Assembly: GCA_942491945.1 (NCBI GenBank)
Contig: CALODD010000043.1
Span: 1 to 25,314 of the forward strand
Reading direction: 5' to 3'
DNA: 25,314 nucleotides
DNA from: JAJDYQ01 sp942491945
Lineage (GTDB): Bacteria > Pseudomonadota > Gammaproteobacteria > JAJDYQ01
Shown here: positions 9,646 through 17,731 of the stretch, piece by piece
Layout of the letters: each line of letters begins with the position of its first letter
How positions within the stretch are numbered: position 1 is the stretch's first letter
Notes under the pieces: model-generated
What the model saw: only the letters and a program-made list of their open reading frames with translations
Database searches by the model: none
What the model was told of the DNA's origin: nothing
Made by a program: the position numbers and the translations under genes

Positions 9646-10341
9646 ATGGAACTAACCACCGCCATCGCCCTGGCACTGGGCGTTTCCTGGGCGAGCGGCA
9701 TCAATCTATACGCCGCCGTATTCATGCTGGGTTTTATGGGGAGCCAGGGACATATTGCCCTGCCTCCTGACCTGATGGTTGTGCAAGATCCAGCTGTCAT
9801 GATGGCCGCTGGTTTTATGTACTGCGTAGAGTTTTTTGCCGACAAAACGCCCGGCGTTGATACCGGTTGGGATGCATTACATAGTTTTATTCGTATCCCT
9901 GCAGGTGCAGTAATGGCGTCTATGGCGGTCGGTGATGTTTCCCCTGCAATGCAGGCTGCAGCCTTTCTTGTTGGCGGCGGTGTGACAACAGCGACTCATG
10001 CAACCAAAGCGGGGAGTCGGGTACTCATCAACACCTCACCCGAGCCATTTAGCAACTGGGTGGCGTCAGTCGCTGAAGATATTATTGTGATTGGCGGTCT
10101 ATGGACTGCACTCTATAATCCGGTTCTGTTTTTAGTCTTACTAGGTGTATTTATCATCCTGATGATCTGGCTGTTACCGAAAATCTGGCGCGGCATGAAG
10201 ATGGTGGCACGTAAGCTTGGTGCTTTGTTTGGTAGAACAAAAGAAGAGCCCGACCCAATTTCACGTGGACATGACACACCTAATCCTGAGAACATTGATA
10301 CTTCAGCACTGGCTGAGCCTCCGAAAAATAATCTCCCCTAG
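9646..10341 (+). CDS. DUF4126 family membrane protein
   Basis: Function unknown. The 231-residue protein has about four or five hydrophobic segments, with glycine- and alanine-rich helices: roughly 3-28, 35-65 (with YCVEFFADKTPGVDTGWD just after), 82-110 and 142-165. A cytoplasmic tail rich in Lys, Pro and Glu follows at about 180-231. The VEFFADKTPGVDT and GWDALHSFIRIPAGA stretches are the family's conserved features as I recall them. The ATG follows AAGGATCC. It is 19 nt ahead of the thioredoxin-like gene and probably in one transcript with it. Confidence 0.8.
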   Translation: MELTTAIALALGVSWASGINLYAAVFMLGFMGSQGHIALPPDLMVVQDPAVMMAAGFMYCVEFFADKTPGVDTGWDALHSFIRIPAGAVMASMAVGDVSPAMQAAAFLVGGGVTTATHATKAGSRVLINTSPEPFSNWVASVAEDIIVIGGLWTALYNPVLFLVLLGVFIILMIWLLPKIWRGMKMVARKLGALFGRTKEEPDPISRGHDTPNPENIDTSALAEPPKNNLP

Positions 10342-10360
10342 GGCCTATTAAGACTAACTC

Positions 10361-10879
10361 ATGACCCCAAGAATGATCGGCTTTGCCGCGGTGGTACTCA
10401 TCACCGCGCAGGTACTACTGGGTATTTATATCTTTCAGGAACAACAACGGATTCCTGCGCAAAAAGGCACAACGTATGCCGGAAAAACTATTGATGTCAT
10501 CAACCCTACAGAAGGATCCCACACGCTGGTCTCTTTCTGGGCTTCGACCTGCCTGCCCTGCATTAAGGAAATGCCAGATTTCATTGAATTACATAACGAC
10601 TATCAGTCATATAACTTGAATATTACTGGCATTACCATGCCCTTTGACCAGGCCGACCTGACGCTCGCCGTTATCCAGAAATTTCAGATTCCCTGGCCCA
10701 ATGTAATCGACACCCAGGGCAAACACGTCGCTGCATTTGGCGATATCAAGGCCGTTCCGACCACGCTACTGGTTGATCACACCGGCAAAGTGAAATGGAA
10801 ACAGGAAGGCCCGGTCGATTTCAAAAAGCTTCGACAGACACTCAATCAACACCTGAGCCCGAATAAATTGCCGTCCTAG
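10361..10879 (+). CDS. Membrane-anchored thioredoxin-like protein (TlpA/ResA family)
   Basis: Predicted periplasmic thiol-disulfide protein tethered by an N-terminal helix (residues 5-25). The thioredoxin fold follows: WASTCLPC gives the redox pair C64/C67, and the cis-proline loop is AVPTTLLVD with P133. At 172 residues the length fits TlpA/ResA/DsbE-like reductases that keep apocytochrome c or other exported cysteines reduced. No cytochrome c maturation genes are nearby, so the target is unknown. The next gene is hemJ, a haem-pathway enzyme, which hints at a shared redox or haem theme without proof. Confidence 0.85.
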   Translation: MTPRMIGFAAVVLITAQVLLGIYIFQEQQRIPAQKGTTYAGKTIDVINPTEGSHTLVSFWASTCLPCIKEMPDFIELHNDYQSYNLNITGITMPFDQADLTLAVIQKFQIPWPNVIDTQGKHVAAFGDIKAVPTTLLVDHTGKVKWKQEGPVDFKKLRQTLNQHLSPNKLPS

Positions 10880-10921
10880 TAATCCTGGGGCTACAATCCT
10901 CCTCAACAACGAGGAACGCCA

Positions 10922-11344
10922 ATGCTTTGGGTTAAGTCACTTCATTTATTCTTTATGGTCGCCTGGTTTGCCGGACTGTTTTACCTGCCGCGCATCTTCG
11001 TCAACCACGCCATGGTCGAAGACAAAGCCACCAGTGAGCAATTCAAGATCATGGAACGCAAGCTGTATAAGTTCATTACCCCGTGGATGATTCTGACTTT
11101 GGCGTTTGGTATCTGGATGCTCTATGACTATGCATGGGCTGCCTTTGGCTCCCAACTGTGGTTACAGATTAAATTAGTATTGATTGTTGGCCTTGTGGGT
11201 TATCACCACTGGTGTGGTCGCATCGTGAAGATTTTTGCGGAAGACCGAAATACTAAAAACCATGTCTGGTATCGATGGTTTAATGAAATACCGGTGGTTT
11301 CTCTGTTGGCAATTGTGTTGTTGGCTGGACTGAAGCCTTTTTAA
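10922..11344 (+). CDS. hemJ: Protoporphyrinogen IX oxidase HemJ
   Basis: HemJ oxidises protoporphyrinogen IX to protoporphyrin IX, the penultimate step of haem synthesis, in the inner membrane. It replaces HemG/HemY in many proteobacteria. The 140-residue protein has four hydrophobic helices (about 5-22, 51-70, 79-97, 122-138). It carries the family's conserved residues: H8 in SLHLFFMVAWFAGLFYLPR (the haem-ligand histidine), R24, K84 in QLWLQIKL, and the C-terminal YRWFNEIPV. The start ATG has GAGGA about 8 nt upstream. It is followed 16 nt later by a small membrane-protein gene. Confidence 0.92.
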   Translation: MLWVKSLHLFFMVAWFAGLFYLPRIFVNHAMVEDKATSEQFKIMERKLYKFITPWMILTLAFGIWMLYDYAWAAFGSQLWLQIKLVLIVGLVGYHHWCGRIVKIFAEDRNTKNHVWYRWFNEIPVVSLLAIVLLAGLKPF

Positions 11345-11360
11345 CTCCATTCACTTATAG

Positions 11361-11594
11361 ATGTTCAACTCTATTGGCAAAATAACACTAGCACTAGGCG
11401 TATGCATATTCGGGTTGTTTTTAGTCTATTGGGGTGCAAGTCTTATTCTTGATGGTGAGTTTGTCTGGGGCGATAAATTTTCTGCTGAAGGTAGAGACGG
11501 CAATACCATAATGTTATCCATATTGGTCGGGTTAGCCGCTATAGCATGGGGACTACACGAATTATTCGATTACTTGATTGCGAATAGAGATTGA
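11361..11594 (+). CDS. Small two-helix membrane protein, unknown
   Basis: I do not recognise this 77-residue protein. It has two clear hydrophobic segments, at about 7-31 and 48-70, joined by an acidic loop (DGEFVWGDKFSAEGRD). It ends with a short charged tail. It follows hemJ by 16 nt on the same strand and closes the plus-strand run before the convergent carbamoyltransferase gene. No strong Shine-Dalgarno is visible ahead of the ATG, so expression may depend on coupling with hemJ. It could be a real lineage-specific gene; coding evidence is the length, hydrophobic pattern and tight placement. Confidence 0.6.
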   Translation: MFNSIGKITLALGVCIFGLFLVYWGASLILDGEFVWGDKFSAEGRDGNTIMLSILVGLAAIAWGLHELFDYLIANRD

Positions 11595-11623
11595 AGCTCT
11601 CTAGATTGGTAATGCAAAGCAAA

Positions 11624-13348
11624 CTATTCCTTTGTAACTAAAATATCTTCCATCACCAAATACTCCAAGTCTGACCCAAAGAACATATTCAAAGCATCAT
11701 CCGGTGAACAAACCATCGGCTCACCACGTCGGTTTAATGATGTATTCAAACAAACCCCGTAGCCTTTAAGCTTTTCCAGCTCTTTTAATAGAGAATAGTA
11801 ACGTGGATTCGTTTTTTCAGTAACGATCTGGGTACGGGCCGTACCATCTTCATGCACCACTTCTGGAATACGACCCTTCCATTGCTCAGCAACCGTAAAG
11901 GCAAAGGTCATGTAGGGTGATGGATGATCGGTCTGAATGATTTCTGGCGCAACCGTATCCAGCATACTCGGACAGAATGGACGCCAGCGTTCACGGTATT
12001 TGATCTGCGTATTTATACGGTCTGCAATCTCACGTACACCGGGGTCGCCAAGAATACTTCGGTTACCTAAGGCGCGTGGACCAAATTCCATGCGTCCCTG
12101 AAACCAGGAAACCGGGTTACCATCGGCAAGTATTTTTGCCGTTTCTTCTGGTGTGTTTTCCAGTTTTCGCCAACTGAGTTTTTCGGTTCGACGTTCGACC
12201 GCCTCGATACATTGTTCATTGGTGTAGCTCGGGCCAAGATAGACATGTTCCATCTTCTTAACCTGATCACCGCGCTCATTGGCAACATAGGTCGCCGCGC
12301 CCAGTGAAGTACCGGCATCACCTGATGCCGGTTGTACAAATAATTCAGTAAGTCCCGGCAGATCAATGATCTTCTGGTTGAGTTTCACATTGAGCGCCAC
12401 ACCACCAGCGAAACATAGCTTGCCGGTCTCACGAATAATATCGCCCACATAGTGCTCAATCAGGCCAAGGGAAACATCTTCGAGTATCTGTTGGATACTC
12501 GCTGCGTAATCAATATACGGGTCATCGATTTCATCACCTTTGCGTTTTGGGCCCAGCCAATCGATTAATTTCTTGCTGAAATAATAACCCTTATTTCCTT
12601 CTTTGTATCGGCGCAATCCCACAACATTGGAATACTGCGTATTCACTCGGAAGTCCTTCTTACTGTATTTAATTAGACGAGATAGGTCATGTTTATTCGG
12701 ATCACCATAGGGCGCCATGCCCATGACCTTGAACTCACCATCGAGCATTTCAAAACCAAGATATTCGGTCATCGCTGCATACAGACCACCCAGAGAATCC
12801 GGATCATAGAATTCCTTGATCTTGTGAATCTTGCCATTTTCACCATAACCAAAGAATGTCGTCGCATACTCACCCTTCCCATCAATACCGATGATGGCGC
12901 ATTTACCTTCGAAACCACTGAGATGGTAGGCACTCGAAGCATGCGTTAAATGATGCTCGACCGGGACTAGTTCGGTTTTATTCCGATCAATACCGAGGTC
13001 GTCCATGAGCTGATGTGCCTGACGGACATTACGGTAGTAACGGCGATTACCGGCGAATATTGCCGTCAAGGCTCGGTCTGGCGCATACCAGTAGCGTTTT
13101 GCGTAGTGCCATCGAGCTGGCGAAGTCAACGGAATCTTCGCATAAGGCATGGCAACGACATCGATATCCTCAGGCCCAATACCTGCCTGCAGCATACAAA
13201 ACTTCGCTGCTTCCAGAGGGAATTTACCCTTAGCGTGCTTGTCACGAATAAATCGCTCTTCCTCCGCCGCAGCAACGGTTTCACCATCAATCACCAACGC
13301 CGCGGATGCGTCGTGAAAAACTGCGCCGGAAATACCAAGAATCTTCAT
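11624..13348 (-). CDS. NodU/CmcH family carbamoyltransferase
   Basis: Transfers the carbamoyl group of carbamoyl phosphate via a carbamoyl-adenylate to a hydroxyl on a sugar or other small molecule. From the ATG at 13348 the protein is 574 residues. It starts MKILGISGAVFHDAS and has the metal-binding histidine cluster EHHLTHASSAYHL (H132, H133, H136). The ASKHA-type GGVALNVKLN lies near 315 and FQGRMEFGPRALGNRS in the C-terminal domain near 425. An in-frame TTG at 13369 would add seven residues, but the family start is at MKI. It is divergent from the GT-C-like gene. Its setting beside methyltransferases and glycosyltransferases suggests that the acceptor is a surface-glycan sugar; the substrate cannot be read from sequence. 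Confidence 0.92.
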   Translation of the reverse strand: MKILGISGAVFHDASAALVIDGETVAAAEEERFIRDKHAKGKFPLEAAKFCMLQAGIGPEDIDVVAMPYAKIPLTSPARWHYAKRYWYAPDRALTAIFAGNRRYYRNVRQAHQLMDDLGIDRNKTELVPVEHHLTHASSAYHLSGFEGKCAIIGIDGKGEYATTFFGYGENGKIHKIKEFYDPDSLGGLYAAMTEYLGFEMLDGEFKVMGMAPYGDPNKHDLSRLIKYSKKDFRVNTQYSNVVGLRRYKEGNKGYYFSKKLIDWLGPKRKGDEIDDPYIDYAASIQQILEDVSLGLIEHYVGDIIRETGKLCFAGGVALNVKLNQKIIDLPGLTELFVQPASGDAGTSLGAATYVANERGDQVKKMEHVYLGPSYTNEQCIEAVERRTEKLSWRKLENTPEETAKILADGNPVSWFQGRMEFGPRALGNRSILGDPGVREIADRINTQIKYRERWRPFCPSMLDTVAPEIIQTDHPSPYMTFAFTVAEQWKGRIPEVVHEDGTARTQIVTEKTNPRYYSLLKELEKLKGYGVCLNTSLNRRGEPMVCSPDDALNMFFGSDLEYLVMEDILVTKE

Positions 13349-13432
13349 ACCAATGCGTTCAGCTGCCAACCAAAGCGCGCGATTATACGGAATGTTGGCA
13401 CCGGCGTCAGATATACGCGAGAATGCGCCCCC

Positions 13433-14962
13433 ATGGCCCCCGCACTACAAAATATACAAAACTGGCTAAGTAACGACCTACGCCGCCCTGCTGTTTTGAT
13501 TAGCATGATATTTTCTGTGTGGGTTATCCAGACCAATGACACGATCAACGTTGATGGTATTTTATATATCGATGCGGCCTGGCAGATCATGCAGGGAAAC
13601 TGGCAAGGAGCCAAGGATCTATATACCCACCTCTTTTATCCATTTCTGATCGCCAGTATAGCCTGGGTATTACCGATTGAACTCGAAACCGCAGCAAATC
13701 TTATTAATACTATATTGTTCGCGGGCCTAAGCTGGTTTTTTCTATCAATATTGATGGAAATGAACGCCCCTCGTCGAGCATTAGCTATCGGACTATTCCT
13801 AATTTCTATTCACCCATATATCAATGATTATCGAGCCGATATCATACGAGGCCCGGGGTTCTGGATGTTTTTCCTGGCATATATTTATTTCTCCCTACGT
13901 TTCTTTAATACCTCGAACACTTATTTCTTTGCATTGTCATTGTGTTGTTTAATTATCATGACATTGTTCCGCACAGAAGGGATTGTATATCTTATTTTAT
14001 CGCCTCTAGTCTTACTATCGACTAAATGTTATCGACATTATGAGGGATATGTATTCATCATCAAATCATATGCCGTGATTGCAGGAGGAGTAACAGCTAT
14101 TGCTATAGCAATCAATACTTTAACCATAATCCCTTTCGACTCGCGCCTGGGGCAGCCCATCCAGTATTGGGGCTCTAAAAGCGAAGAGTTATTCCTATAT
14201 TTCTCTCAGCTAGCCACACAACTCGAAACTCACGTACTACCCATTGAATCTTCAAAACACAGTGAGGTAGGGGTTATTGCTCTAATGTTAACTCTCATTA
14301 TTACCACAATTATTAAGCGATCGACTCTACTACTACTTATAATCTCCCTGTGGTCTCTTACCAGCCGAAAGATAAGACGTACTATCCCACATTACGTCTT
14401 CCTTATTAGTTTAATTAGCATAAATTTCATTACACTGATCTATCATAGCGCTGAACGTTTTTACCTATCCAGCCGTTTTGCCATGCCTACAGCGCTAATT
14501 ATCGCAATAATTGCCTGTTACGGTATCGTTCATTTTTTTGAAATAAAGAAAACAAACAGTATAAAAATACTTCGTGGCATAACTATTTTTACATTATTTA
14601 TTATGGCAATAGATGGGCTCTATTCATTCGGAGCATCTAAATACTATTTAAGGGAGACGGGTAACTGGATGAAAGATAATTTATCACATAGCCAGTCCAT
14701 GATTAGCAATCATCTTGTGGTCGATCACTATGCAGGTAAACGGCATAGCTTTGAAACTCGTCGAAATACTCTTATTTTTTCAAATGAACTCATGAGAGAC
14801 ACGATCAATTGGAGCTTGATTGATGAGCATAATTATCTGGCTGTGCGTCTGAAGCACTTATCAGAGTCAACTATTTCTCTGCTTAAAAAAAGATATGGTA
14901 ACGATATGAAATATTTCCCTTCCGCCAAAGAACAAAAATCAATCATATTCAAGATTCATTAA
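13433..14962 (+). CDS. GT-C-like polytopic membrane protein (putative GT39/ArnT-type glycosyltransferase)
   Basis: The 509-residue protein has about ten hydrophobic segments, then a short soluble C-terminal part (about 410-509). The opening helix (19-34) is followed by a periplasmic loop with acidic residues, TINVDGILYIDAAWQIMQ (D41 and D47). That is the place of the catalytic acid in membrane glycosyltransferases using lipid-phosphate sugars (ArnT, PMT, PglB-like GT-C folds). RADIIRGPG and FRTEGIVYLI are in later loops. The frame stays open about 140 codons further upstream, but that stretch is antisense to the carbamoyltransferase gene, so the ATG at 13433 is taken. Base composition is more AT-rich than the housekeeping block. 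Role in loading sugars on a lipid-linked or LPS acceptor is inferred; a Wzy-type polymerase is less likely but possible. Confidence 0.7.
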   Translation: MAPALQNIQNWLSNDLRRPAVLISMIFSVWVIQTNDTINVDGILYIDAAWQIMQGNWQGAKDLYTHLFYPFLIASIAWVLPIELETAANLINTILFAGLSWFFLSILMEMNAPRRALAIGLFLISIHPYINDYRADIIRGPGFWMFFLAYIYFSLRFFNTSNTYFFALSLCCLIIMTLFRTEGIVYLILSPLVLLSTKCYRHYEGYVFIIKSYAVIAGGVTAIAIAINTLTIIPFDSRLGQPIQYWGSKSEELFLYFSQLATQLETHVLPIESSKHSEVGVIALMLTLIITTIIKRSTLLLLIISLWSLTSRKIRRTIPHYVFLISLISINFITLIYHSAERFYLSSRFAMPTALIIAIIACYGIVHFFEIKKTNSIKILRGITIFTLFIMAIDGLYSFGASKYYLRETGNWMKDNLSHSQSMISNHLVVDHYAGKRHSFETRRNTLIFSNELMRDTINWSLIDEHNYLAVRLKHLSESTISLLKKRYGNDMKYFPSAKEQKSIIFKIH

Positions 14963-15006
14963 CGGTATAAGCCGCATATACAGCCAATAACGTTTAAGCA
15001 GTCCAC

Positions 15007-15909
15007 TTATCGTATCAGATTCCTACTAGTTGATATTGGCACATTAACTTCATTTGGAGCCGCTATTACTGATAGCTCTCTACGAAAGTGAAACATATCA
15101 TCGGTTAGCCTTAATAATTTATACTTACCATGTCTTCTCTTTCCGTCATGAGAAAAACGGTAAAAAGTATAGCCCTCAGGAAAAACAGCCTCTATTTTTC
15201 GCATGCTATCCAGTGAATCTTTAAGTTCCAAGCTACTTTCAAATAAAACGGTTGGACGATATTGATCTAATACACAGGGCATTCCCGATAAAACATTCTT
15301 TTCATAACCCTCAACATCCAGTTTAATGAAATCTATTTTCTCAATTTCAAGATTTTGAAAATAATCGTCTGCTCGCTTCACTACCAGGCTATCCGAAGTT
15401 CGGTTTATTGATGAAAACTCTTCTACGAATGACCCCATCCCCAAATTTCCTTCAGGAGGAGCATAGAATCTCTGCTCCTCATTTGAATCGCCTAGGGCTA
15501 TTGGAAAACATTCAATATTCTCAACTTTATTTAACTCTATTTTTTCTAACAGCTGTTTTCGGACTGGTTCAAATGGTTCAAATGCCAATACTTTACGTGA
15601 ATACTTGGCCATAAAAAGAGCATGATGACCAATATTGGCCCCAATATCGATGCAACCCGGTGAATGCCGAGACTCAAGAAAATCTCGAATGAATGCGAGT
15701 ACATCACATTCATGGCATCCAGATAGCAACACCTTTCGATCTATAAGGTTTTGTGTATTTCCCTGGTAGACATATCCAAAAAACTCAGTTTCAAATACAC
15801 AGCCCTCCTCAAACTCAGGTGCAAAATACTTGAGTAGCTTCAATCTAATACTCTTTGATAACCAGAACAGGCCTGCTATACGATGCCCTAGATGACTTAA
15901 ACGTCGCAT
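15007..15909 (-). CDS. FkbM-family methyltransferase (first of three)
   Basis: S-adenosylmethionine-dependent O-methyltransferase of the FkbM type, probably methylating a sugar hydroxyl on a surface polysaccharide. The 300-residue protein has the SAM-binding motif I at 87-94 (IDIGANIG), the acidic strand-2 end FEPFEP near 116, and the FIKLDVEGYEKNVLSG block near 205-220 typical of the family. The N-terminal 80 residues (basic, with FGYVYQGNTQNLIDR) resemble the acceptor-binding part of other family members. It points against the two other FkbM genes, which lie on the plus strand beyond a 136-bp divergent gap. Confidence 0.9.
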   Translation of the reverse strand: MRRLSHLGHRIAGLFWLSKSIRLKLLKYFAPEFEEGCVFETEFFGYVYQGNTQNLIDRKVLLSGCHECDVLAFIRDFLESRHSPGCIDIGANIGHHALFMAKYSRKVLAFEPFEPVRKQLLEKIELNKVENIECFPIALGDSNEEQRFYAPPEGNLGMGSFVEEFSSINRTSDSLVVKRADDYFQNLEIEKIDFIKLDVEGYEKNVLSGMPCVLDQYRPTVLFESSLELKDSLDSMRKIEAVFPEGYTFYRFSHDGKRRHGKYKLLRLTDDMFHFRRELSVIAAPNEVNVPISTSRNLIR

Positions 15910-16045
15910 TCTCTTTGAACCCTAACTAATAACGGTGAATAATAACCATAGGTGAGCAAATATTTTTGTTCGCCCTATTATCCCATGTAAAATACCCCAA
16001 ACACATTGCACACTACTACATTTCGGATCACTGAGTTCTAAAAAC

Positions 16046-16883
16046 ATGAGCAACATTCTTAATACATTATCTAAACCGATCCGGAAGAAGATCCGCAAGC
16101 TACAAAAAAAGAAATTACGCGCGCAGCTGGAACAAGCATACCGCACGCGAAATCAGGGCATTAGTGGGAACTCGATTAAGTTCAGAGATAAACTTGAGTT
16201 TAATATCAGCGATGATTGTCGCAGCTCCTACGAGCATTTCTGTTTTATCAACCCCCCAATGGTTGAAGAAATGGATCAATTTCTCAAATATTCAGCCGAT
16301 AAAACCCACTTTCTGGATATTGGCGCACTTCACGGTGTATTTTCCCTGGCATTTGCCGCGGGATCTCCGGAACGTCAGACTTTGTCGGTGGATGCTTCTG
16401 CTTCAGCATTCAGCTTTTTCATGAAGAATATCGACATTAACCCTGAGTTAAACATTCAGCCTGTTGAATGCACTCTCTGATCAAAACGGCACACTTCAAA
16501 TGCACTATGACTGGCAGCATGCTATTGCCGCAGGCTCCGAAAAATTGAATGCAGATGAAACTATCTCTGTAGACATGAAAACTGGTGACGAACTATGCAA
16601 TGAATATGATTTTAAACCAGACATCATAAAAATGGATGTCGAAGGACATGAAATCAAGGTCATTCGTGGTTTAAAAAATACTATTAGCAAATACCAGCCC
16701 ATCATATTTCTTGAGGTACATCCCAACTACATAGCTGAAGAAGGTGAATCTACTGAAGAACTCGTTCCATTCTTCAAGAATTTAAATTATCGACTACTCA
16801 GTATTGATGGATGTGAATCATCATGGTCTGAGTTAGCGCATATCTCTAATGATGAGCGTTATATACTACTCACTGATTCATAA
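16046..16883 (+). pseudogene. FkbM-family methyltransferase (second of three), frameshifted
   Basis: Two overlapping frames together encode one FkbM protein of about 278 residues. The first part has a basic N-terminus (KPIRKKIRKLQKKKLR) and the SAM motif FLDIGALHGVFSLAF. The second part has ALSDQNGTLQMHYDW and the family block IIKMDVEGHEIKVIRG, then FLEVHPNY. The first frame stops at 16480, and the second is open from a TTG at 16464. The break therefore lies near 16466-16475, where the expected VECALSDQNG reads VECTL-stop. Either one extra base or a lost TG dinucleotide explains it. No catalytic motif is missing, so this is either a very recent mutation or, more likely given the anmK case, an assembly indel. 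The gene precedes the third FkbM gene directly. Confidence 0.88.
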
Positions 16884-16946
16884 TTGTTAGTCCAGTACTA
16901 CGCCCCTCAGAACAACCCTCATACATCAATAGAAGTAAAAAGAATC

Positions 16947-17729
16947 TTGTCTCGAACTCTACACAAATTACTGCCAGAAAAACTCCGGCGAAAAATATAT
17001 CGGTTTGGAAAAAAACTATATGTTGAGACCGACTTTCCTAGTATTGAATCTTCCTTAGAAGCGCTCAAAATGTGGGGGTTTGAGCCGCAATATTCTATCG
17101 ACGTTGGCGCCTATCACGGAGAATGGACCAGGATGTTTAAGCGTTATTATCCTGATTCACATGTCTTAATGATCGAAGCTCAAACATCAAAATCTGACCG
17201 CTTACAGTCTTTCGCTAATGAGCATAACGGACAGGTCATATACGAAAACGCCTTGCTAGGGCCGGAGGATAATAAGTCAGTTGAGTTTACCGAAATGGAA
17301 ACAGGTAGTTCCGTGTTTGAGGAATCCAGCCCCTATGATCGAAACAAGGTTAGCAGAACACAGGTAACACTTGACACATTAGTCGATAGTCATCCTCAAT
17401 TCAAACAGCCTGATTTCCTGAAACTCGATGTTCAGGGTTACGAACTGGAAGTACTAAAAGGCGCATCCGAACTACTGACTAACACCCAAATAATTTTAAT
17501 GGAGGCCTCTTTTATCCCAGTCAATAAGGGCGCACCTCTAATCGATGAAGTCATTCAATTCATGTCGGTAAGAAATTACCGACTACTAGACCTTTGTTCA
17601 CAAATACGTCGTAAAGACGGCTCGCTATGGCAAACAGATTTACTATTCATACACAATAACTCACCTCTTGTACCAGCTGCAGAACTGGATGAATCTAACT
17701 GGCGAAAAGTAAAAACTAAAAGCAGCTAA
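16947..17729 (+). CDS. FkbM-family methyltransferase (third of three)
   Basis: The protein is 260 residues from the TTG at 16947. The frame is open back to 16884, right after the preceding stop, without any ATG. I prefer 16947 because the family-like start LSRTLHKLLPEKLRRKIYRF begins there, but no strong Shine-Dalgarno supports either site. SAM motif I is YSIDVGAYHGEW, the strand-2 acid is in LMIEAQ, and the core family block is DFLKLDVQGYELEVLKG, followed by ILMEASF. The closing DLLFIHN is the usual end of the domain. It is 2 nt ahead of the GT4 gene, so the two are probably translated together. The likely role is O-methylation of a glycan residue. Confidence 0.85.
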   Translation: MSRTLHKLLPEKLRRKIYRFGKKLYVETDFPSIESSLEALKMWGFEPQYSIDVGAYHGEWTRMFKRYYPDSHVLMIEAQTSKSDRLQSFANEHNGQVIYENALLGPEDNKSVEFTEMETGSSVFEESSPYDRNKVSRTQVTLDTLVDSHPQFKQPDFLKLDVQGYELEVLKGASELLTNTQIILMEASFIPVNKGAPLIDEVIQFMSVRNYRLLDLCSQIRRKDGSLWQTDLLFIHNNSPLVPAAELDESNWRKVKTKSS

Positions 17730-17731
17730 GC

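Noticed and set aside
13013..13432. Extra 140 N-terminal codons for the GT-C-like membrane protein
   Set aside because: They are antisense to the well-conserved carbamoyltransferase start, and the translation there has no family-like or membrane pattern. The ATG at 13433 fits.
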